From assembly GCA_963789075.1 (NCBI GenBank), contig CAWBJQ010000003.1:972097-1036096 (forward strand): a stretch of DNA of 64,000 nt. The letters are read 5' to 3'. The notes beneath the pieces were generated by a model. That model made no database searches and had not been told where the DNA came from. It was given only the letters and a program-made list of their open reading frames with translations. Position numbers and translations under genes: made by a program. This DNA comes from DATATJ01 sp963789075 (lineage in GTDB: Bacteria; Acidobacteriota; Vicinamibacteria; Vicinamibacterales; CAVVIG01). The number at the start of each line of letters is the position of its first letter. Position 1 is the first letter of the stretch. Positions 63,768 through 64,000 of this stretch are shown here, one piece after another.

Positions 63768-64000
63768 CTATTCACCGGCATTGCCCCTACCCCCGGGAGT
63801 GACCGAAACCTGCGTAAGTCCGGAGAACCCGAGAACCCTCGCTGCCGCCGGGCTCACATCGATAATCCGACTGCGCAAGAAGGGACCACGATCGTTGATG
63901 ATCACAACCACGGAACGACCATTGCTCTTGTTTGTCACCGTCACCTTGGTGCCGAACGGCAGTGTGCGGTGGGCGGCGGTGAGAGAGAGGGGATTCAATT
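63768..64000 (-). CDS. rlpA: RlpA-like double-psi beta-barrel protein, 5' end outside the window
   Basis: The C-terminal part of a septal-ring lytic transglycosylase or DPBB protein: NPLSLTAAHRTLPFGTKVTV, TNKSNGRSVVVIINDRGPFL and RSRIIDVSPAAARVLGFSGL. RTLPFGT, V.INDRGPF and the IDVS..AA motif define the RlpA fold. The frame is still open at the window edge, so the signal peptide and start are not visible. Confidence 0.88.
   Translation of the reverse strand, partial: LNPLSLTAAHRTLPFGTKVTVTNKSNGRSVVVIINDRGPFLRSRIIDVSPAAARVLGFSGLTQVSVTPGGRGNAGE

Noticed and set aside
1..64000. CRISPR arrays, rRNA genes, prophage or IS transposases
   Set aside because: No regularly spaced repeats, rRNA core sequences, capsid/terminase genes or transposase motifs were seen on either strand.

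Overview
The window is high-GC bacterial chromosome, compact and mostly leading-strand coded, most likely from an acidobacterium. That guess rests on the gene mix: futalosine-pathway menaquinone synthesis, a Reg_prop/Y_Y_Y sensor kinase, SRP RNA-dnaX-ebfC-recR, and many soil-type carbohydrate and redox genes. It is an inference, not a proven placement. Single-base indels interrupt more than twenty otherwise well-conserved genes, so the sequence looks like a draft or long-read assembly. Several 'broken' genes here are probably intact in the organism.

Left flank (1-20378), ordinary chromosome: the end of a YjbQ-family gene, mqnE, nadA, a superoxide dismutase, a membrane protein, the SRP RNA with dnaX, ebfC and recR, a DUF4203 membrane protein, an OsmC-type peroxidase, a sensor kinase with its NarL-type regulator, an MdtABC-like RND efflux operon, and signal peptidase I. 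It ends at an intact tRNA-Asn(GUU).

Island (20408-62301): the last 46 bases of the tRNA-Asn gene recur perfectly at 62256-62301, the layout expected of an element integrated into the tRNA 3' end. The 41.8 kb between them carries a portable central-metabolism and redox set. There is an oxidative pentose-phosphate module: gnd, zwf, a truncated tal, tkt, pgl, glucose dehydrogenase and gluconokinase. Next to it are a GH15 glucoamylase, a secreted sugar dehydrogenase and a HAD phosphatase. Complex I is partial and split (nuoA, B, CD and a nuoE stump, with nuoF 15 kb away), and nuoF adjoins a cytochrome b-molybdopterin fusion. A Rieske/FAD reductase, an orphan SdhC, small detoxification and repair genes (AhpD-like, DinB, DUF488, AlkA, cupins) and FtsH are also present. 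A dense sensory block holds PAS-LuxR, a hybrid kinase, DUF1858, Crp/Fnr, a winged helix and a truncated hemoglobin. No integrase was found, and the ends carry gene fragments and fusion scars, so the element looks old or immobilised.

The most notable new signal is a conserved promoter box, core ACAAACGCATCATTG. It lies upstream of at least six transcription units inside the island, always pointing toward the gene, with the TTG acting as a -35 hexamer and an A/T-rich -10 at 17-18 bases in most copies. I saw no copy in the left flank. It suggests that one regulator or sigma factor switches on dispersed island operons together.

Right of the second repeat (62302-64000) are fragments of a zinc alcohol dehydrogenase and of a flavin monooxygenase, a stretch with no gene I recognise, and the 3' part of an RlpA-like gene.
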